Assembly: GCA_932521035.1 (NCBI GenBank)
Contig: OW051492.1
Location: forward strand, 10,354,001-10,418,000
DNA: 64,000 nt
Source: Oscheius dolichura
Taxonomy: Eukaryota > Nematoda > Chromadorea > Rhabditida > Rhabditidae
Direction of reading: 5' to 3'
Shown here: piece after piece, positions 61,401 to 64,000 of the stretch
Layout: the number at the start of each line of letters is the position of its first letter
Position numbering within the stretch: the stretch's first letter is position 1
The notes under the pieces: model-generated
The model's database searches: none
What the model was told of the DNA's origin: nothing
The model's input: the letters and a program-made list of their open reading frames with translations, nothing else
Translations under genes and position numbers: made by a program

Positions 61401-62318
61401 TATTTAGAGGAACATATTCCAAAAATTAAGAGTAGAACAGTACTTACTTGAAGTTCATCCGGGATACAATTGTCATAATGATCGTGCCTCACTTTTAGAG
61501 CAGAATAATTCGGAGACGTTCTCATAGCTCCTTGACAGATCGGATTCACGCATCTCCAAATATTATAAGCCATTGTATTCAACTGAAATATCGTTTATCT
61601 TTTTCTAATTGACGTTTTCACTTACCGTCCCCACCAGGGTATATAAATACCCCTCATAGGCGAGCTGAGGTTGGCATTTTCTATTAAATCCGAGGATTAT
61701 GTAGCCTCCTCCAGGGAGATGGTGAGTCTTGCTGGCTAGATCTATCAGTGGAAGGGTAAGGAGCGGTAGTCCATCCGGCCCGATGGGTAGCATATCCAGA
61801 TTTGGGGCATGCACCTGGCCGACGTCTATATAACCATGCTCATCTATATATTGAGCACCGACGTCATCTATCCCGTCAACTTCTATGTATTCTCCATCCT
61901 GAAATGAAAAAGGGAGTAAGCTGTTTGAATCTGGCGCGCGATGCGCCCGCACCCGTAAAGTCTCGGCAGCGAAATGCACTGGATTCAGCAAAACAGATTT
62001 TTATCATTTCTCTTCTGGTATTTTGTTTTTCTTTGCAATTTTCGATTCGTTGTATATATGGTATTCCTTTGGTTATTATCTACACAATTTGTGCTCTATA
62101 AATGGATGCATCGCTAGTTTTGAAACACAGTAAATGGCTATTCTTCAAAAATCAAGTGTAGGCTTCTAAATTTCAAAAAGAATAGAATAACTCACATCAT
62201 CAAGAGTTACTTCATTTGCTATTCCTCCTTCCCAATCCTCCATCTGATAGTCCATTTGATCCATTTGATATTCTGGCACATCTTGATATTCTACCTGATG
62301 CCCGTTAGGATGGGCCAT
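58424..62318 (-). CDS. FLYWCH zinc-finger protein with an additional C2H2 finger
   Basis: Fifteen exons: 62196-62318, 61626-61898, 61448-61582, 60861-61076, 60710-60814, 60526-60669, 60201-60377, 59932-60160, 59633-59698, 59404-59588, 59284-59340, 58944-59242, 58760-58844, 58603-58714, 58424-58557; 779 aa in frame. The N-terminus is acidic and Met/Gln-rich. A FLYWCH finger occupies residues about 110-175: PQLAYEGYLYTLVGT, NIWRCVNPICQGAM, VRHDHYDNC (WRC-C-HxH pattern). A second finger follows (CVECNSEF ... HLTYSH), then a Cys/His-rich block (MYYLCCNDDRQQRCNHGRG) that may be another metal site. The C-terminus is disordered and basic (KRSQRTRRAPARNHY). FLYWCH proteins in C. elegans (FLH-1/2, PEB-1) are transcriptional regulators, so a nuclear DNA-binding role is likely; I cannot assign an orthologue. 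AATTTAG precedes the ATG by 2 nt. Confidence 0.85.
59742..59812. repeat. Hairpin repeat, FLYWCH gene intron
   Basis: Near-perfect 71-bp palindrome with almost no loop, the most compact copy in the window. Confidence 0.8.
61210..61309. mobile_element. MITE-like palindrome, FLYWCH gene intron
   Basis: Arms GCGCGCCTGCACCCATAAAG and CTGCCGAGATCTTACGGGTG. Half-elements of the same family are at 20391-20415, 58099-58128 and 61932-61970. Confidence 0.7.
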
Positions 62319-63148
62319 ATCTAAATTCTATATCTTTGTTTTTTTTTTATTTCCATTGGAAGAGGATAAGATGAATAGATGTACTTACCATAAATTTGAG
62401 GATTTTGTACTTGTAGCATTAGATATTTGCAGTTATAAATCGAGAAAGTATTTACAAGAATAAGTGGAGAAGTTATTGATTGTTAGAAGCAAAGCGGTTA
62501 CACCTTGTCGCGTTTATTTTAAGTTATTTTAGTTGCAGGGATACTAATGACTTGGAATTTATTGATGATAAAGTTTTATGTGTAGTAGAGTGTAACAATA
62601 TCATAAAATAAGATCAACTTTAGGAAGGCAGCATATTCTTGCTGAAATAACGCGTTTGTTAGTACTTTTAGAGCTGAAATTGTGATTTTATGTTAGTTTC
62701 TATTTTTAGTTTCCTCTCGATACATTTATCACTTTGTCAAACTTAAAAAGGAACGAGAAAATAAAGGGAATGTTTGAAAGAACGTGTCGAACCATGCGGC
62801 AAGCGGCATCATCATTACGATGCACGTGGGCAGGAAAAGAAGGGGCGCCCGCGTCTATTTGTTTATGGCCACCGTAGTTGATTCCAAATTGTCCACACGA
62901 CAACCAAAAATATTGCATGATAAACTGGTTTTCTGGATTTACTGCTTTTCTCTTTACTGATTTTGACATTAGATATTTTTTATTTATTGAATTCTTATTC
63001 TTCTATACTGTTTACAACTTTTAGAGCCCGCTAAATAGTAGTTTTAGCAAAATCGATAAGAATAAGGCCAGCTTTATCTTGTTTCTCTCGTTGCTTCCCA
63101 TTTCTATTTTTGAATTGACATTTTTTTATTCAGGTTTAGCCTAGAAAT
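62319..63148. promoter_or_regulatory. Divergent interval, FLYWCH gene / SRP68
   Basis: About 830 bp between the start codons. An 87-codon open frame on the - strand (62706-62969) has no recognisable family and no clear splice sites, so I leave it uncalled. Two acceptor-like sites (TTATTCAG and GCCTAG) lie just before the SRP68 ATG. Confidence 0.4.
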
Positions 63149-64000
63149 ATGACTGCCACTGACGTAGAAATGGCAGATGCTACTGCAGCACCGAAACAGC
63201 TGCCTCCGTTCCCTACAATTCGTCTTCTAGAACTTGTGACAAATTCTAGGCAACAGCACGGCCTTCGCCATGGAGATTATTATCGTTACAGGTTAATTTT
63301 ACTCATTTCCTTTTATTAATTGTATTGTTTAGAACGTATTGCACTTCTAAGTTGTATCGTTTGAGAAAGGCCACCAACTTTCAAAATTCTCATAAAGGAA
63401 AGCTTCGCCATAAGGCAAAATTCCAGAAAAGATGGCTCACGGATGAAGCATTCAGTGATGAACGGTAATTTTTTATATTGCAATGCTATTATTTGTAAAT
63501 TTTTTAAGGCTGATGCAGATTGGAATCTTTGAATCCGAACGGAGTTGGTCGCAGGCGATGTTTAACAAATTGAGCCTAGAAGACAATCCTGACAAGTGCC
63601 GAAAAAGGTTTTCGATGAGAATGAATTTAAAACGGTAGTAATAATTCCATTTTTTTAAAAATTTTATTCATCATTTTAGGGCTGTCATGCATGCTAAGCA
63701 TCTTGAAGCCTTGGTCAAGAATAGCTCTCGATGTGATGCTCTAACTAAACTTGAAATACAAGCTTATTATTCATGGTTAGAAGGAATTTGCTCGTTTGAA
63801 CAGAAAAACTGGAGAAAAGCAGCCGAGGCTCTAAAAGTATCAATTTAAATTAATTCTAATATGTCATATTCAAGGCTGCCCGGACACTGTATGAAGGATT
63901 AGCTGAAGCAACTCCTAATACATCTTTGGTCAACATCTACAAGAATCAAATTCGGCAGTTGAATCCTCAAATCCGTTTGTGTGATGTTAACATTGATGAT
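63149..64000 (+). CDS. SRP68: Signal recognition particle subunit SRP68 (5' part)
   Basis: SRP68 binds the 7S RNA with SRP72 and supports protein targeting to the ER. Exons: 63149-63291, 63333-63464, 63509-63634, 63680-63836, and 63875 to the window end, all in frame; about 225 residues are visible. Matches to the family N-terminal RNA-binding domain: QHGLRHGDYYRYRTYCT and LYRLRKATNFQNSHKGK, then ESERSWSQAMFNKL and TKLEIQAYYSWLEG, and the NWRKAAEALK / ARTLYEGLAEAT TPR-like helices. The remainder of the gene lies beyond the window. Confidence 0.95.

Noticed and set aside
62706-62969. 87-codon open frame on the - strand upstream of SRP68 (starts MSKSVKRKAV)
   Set aside because: No recognisable domain, no convincing splice donors, composition like neighbouring AT-rich DNA. 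Could be a small gene, but nothing in the sequence supports it.

Overview
This is eukaryotic nuclear DNA, almost certainly from a rhabditid-type nematode. Introns are short (commonly 37-60 bp) with TTTTCAG or TTTTAG acceptors. Most start codons sit 1-13 nt downstream of an isolated splice-acceptor-like YAG, as expected for spliced-leader trans-splicing. Three genes (signal peptidase subunit 1, mitochondrial Lon, TTC1) lie head-to-tail with gaps under 200 bp, like a nematode operon. From memory, the neighbours VHA-16/FAK and SPCS1/Lon/TTC1/GRIM-19 are also neighbours on C. elegans chromosome I (cosmids C30F8 and C34B2). The species cannot be named from the window.

Layout. 1.3-9.1 kb (+): an FHOD-type formin. 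9.6-11.2 kb (-): a small two-spectrin-repeat protein. 11.8-13.3 kb (-): V-ATPase subunit d, divergent from 13.9-21.5 kb (+): focal adhesion kinase (FERM, kinase, FAT). 21.9-34.7 kb (-): three tandem paralogues (called A, B, C here) with two C2H2-like fingers, long Arg/Ser/Thr-Pro-rich tails and, in B and C, a Brinker/transposase-type helix-turn-helix exon; C has an apparent one-base frameshift in that exon. 34.7-38.7 kb: no recognised gene. 38.7-45.7 kb: a coiled-coil gene (-), NDUFA13/GRIM-19 (+), then TTC1, LONP1 and SPCS1 (all -). 45.7-49.3 kb: mostly non-coding. 49.3-53.5 kb (+): katanin p80. 56.2-57.5 kb (-): glutamine synthetase. 58.4-62.3 kb (-): a FLYWCH plus C2H2 zinc-finger protein. 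63.1 kb to the end (+): SRP68, cut by the window edge.

The conserved genes are housekeeping or cytoskeletal: actin and adhesion (FHOD, FAK, spectrin-like), microtubule severing (katanin), and ER/mitochondrial proteostasis (SPCS1, SRP68, Lon, complex I NDUFA13). Two small palindromic repeat families are scattered through introns and intergenic DNA. The part most likely to be undescribed is the A-B-C gene array, a fast-evolving, apparently lineage-specific family of putative DNA-binding proteins. All gene models are hand-spliced; each one given as complete closes in frame over all its exons.
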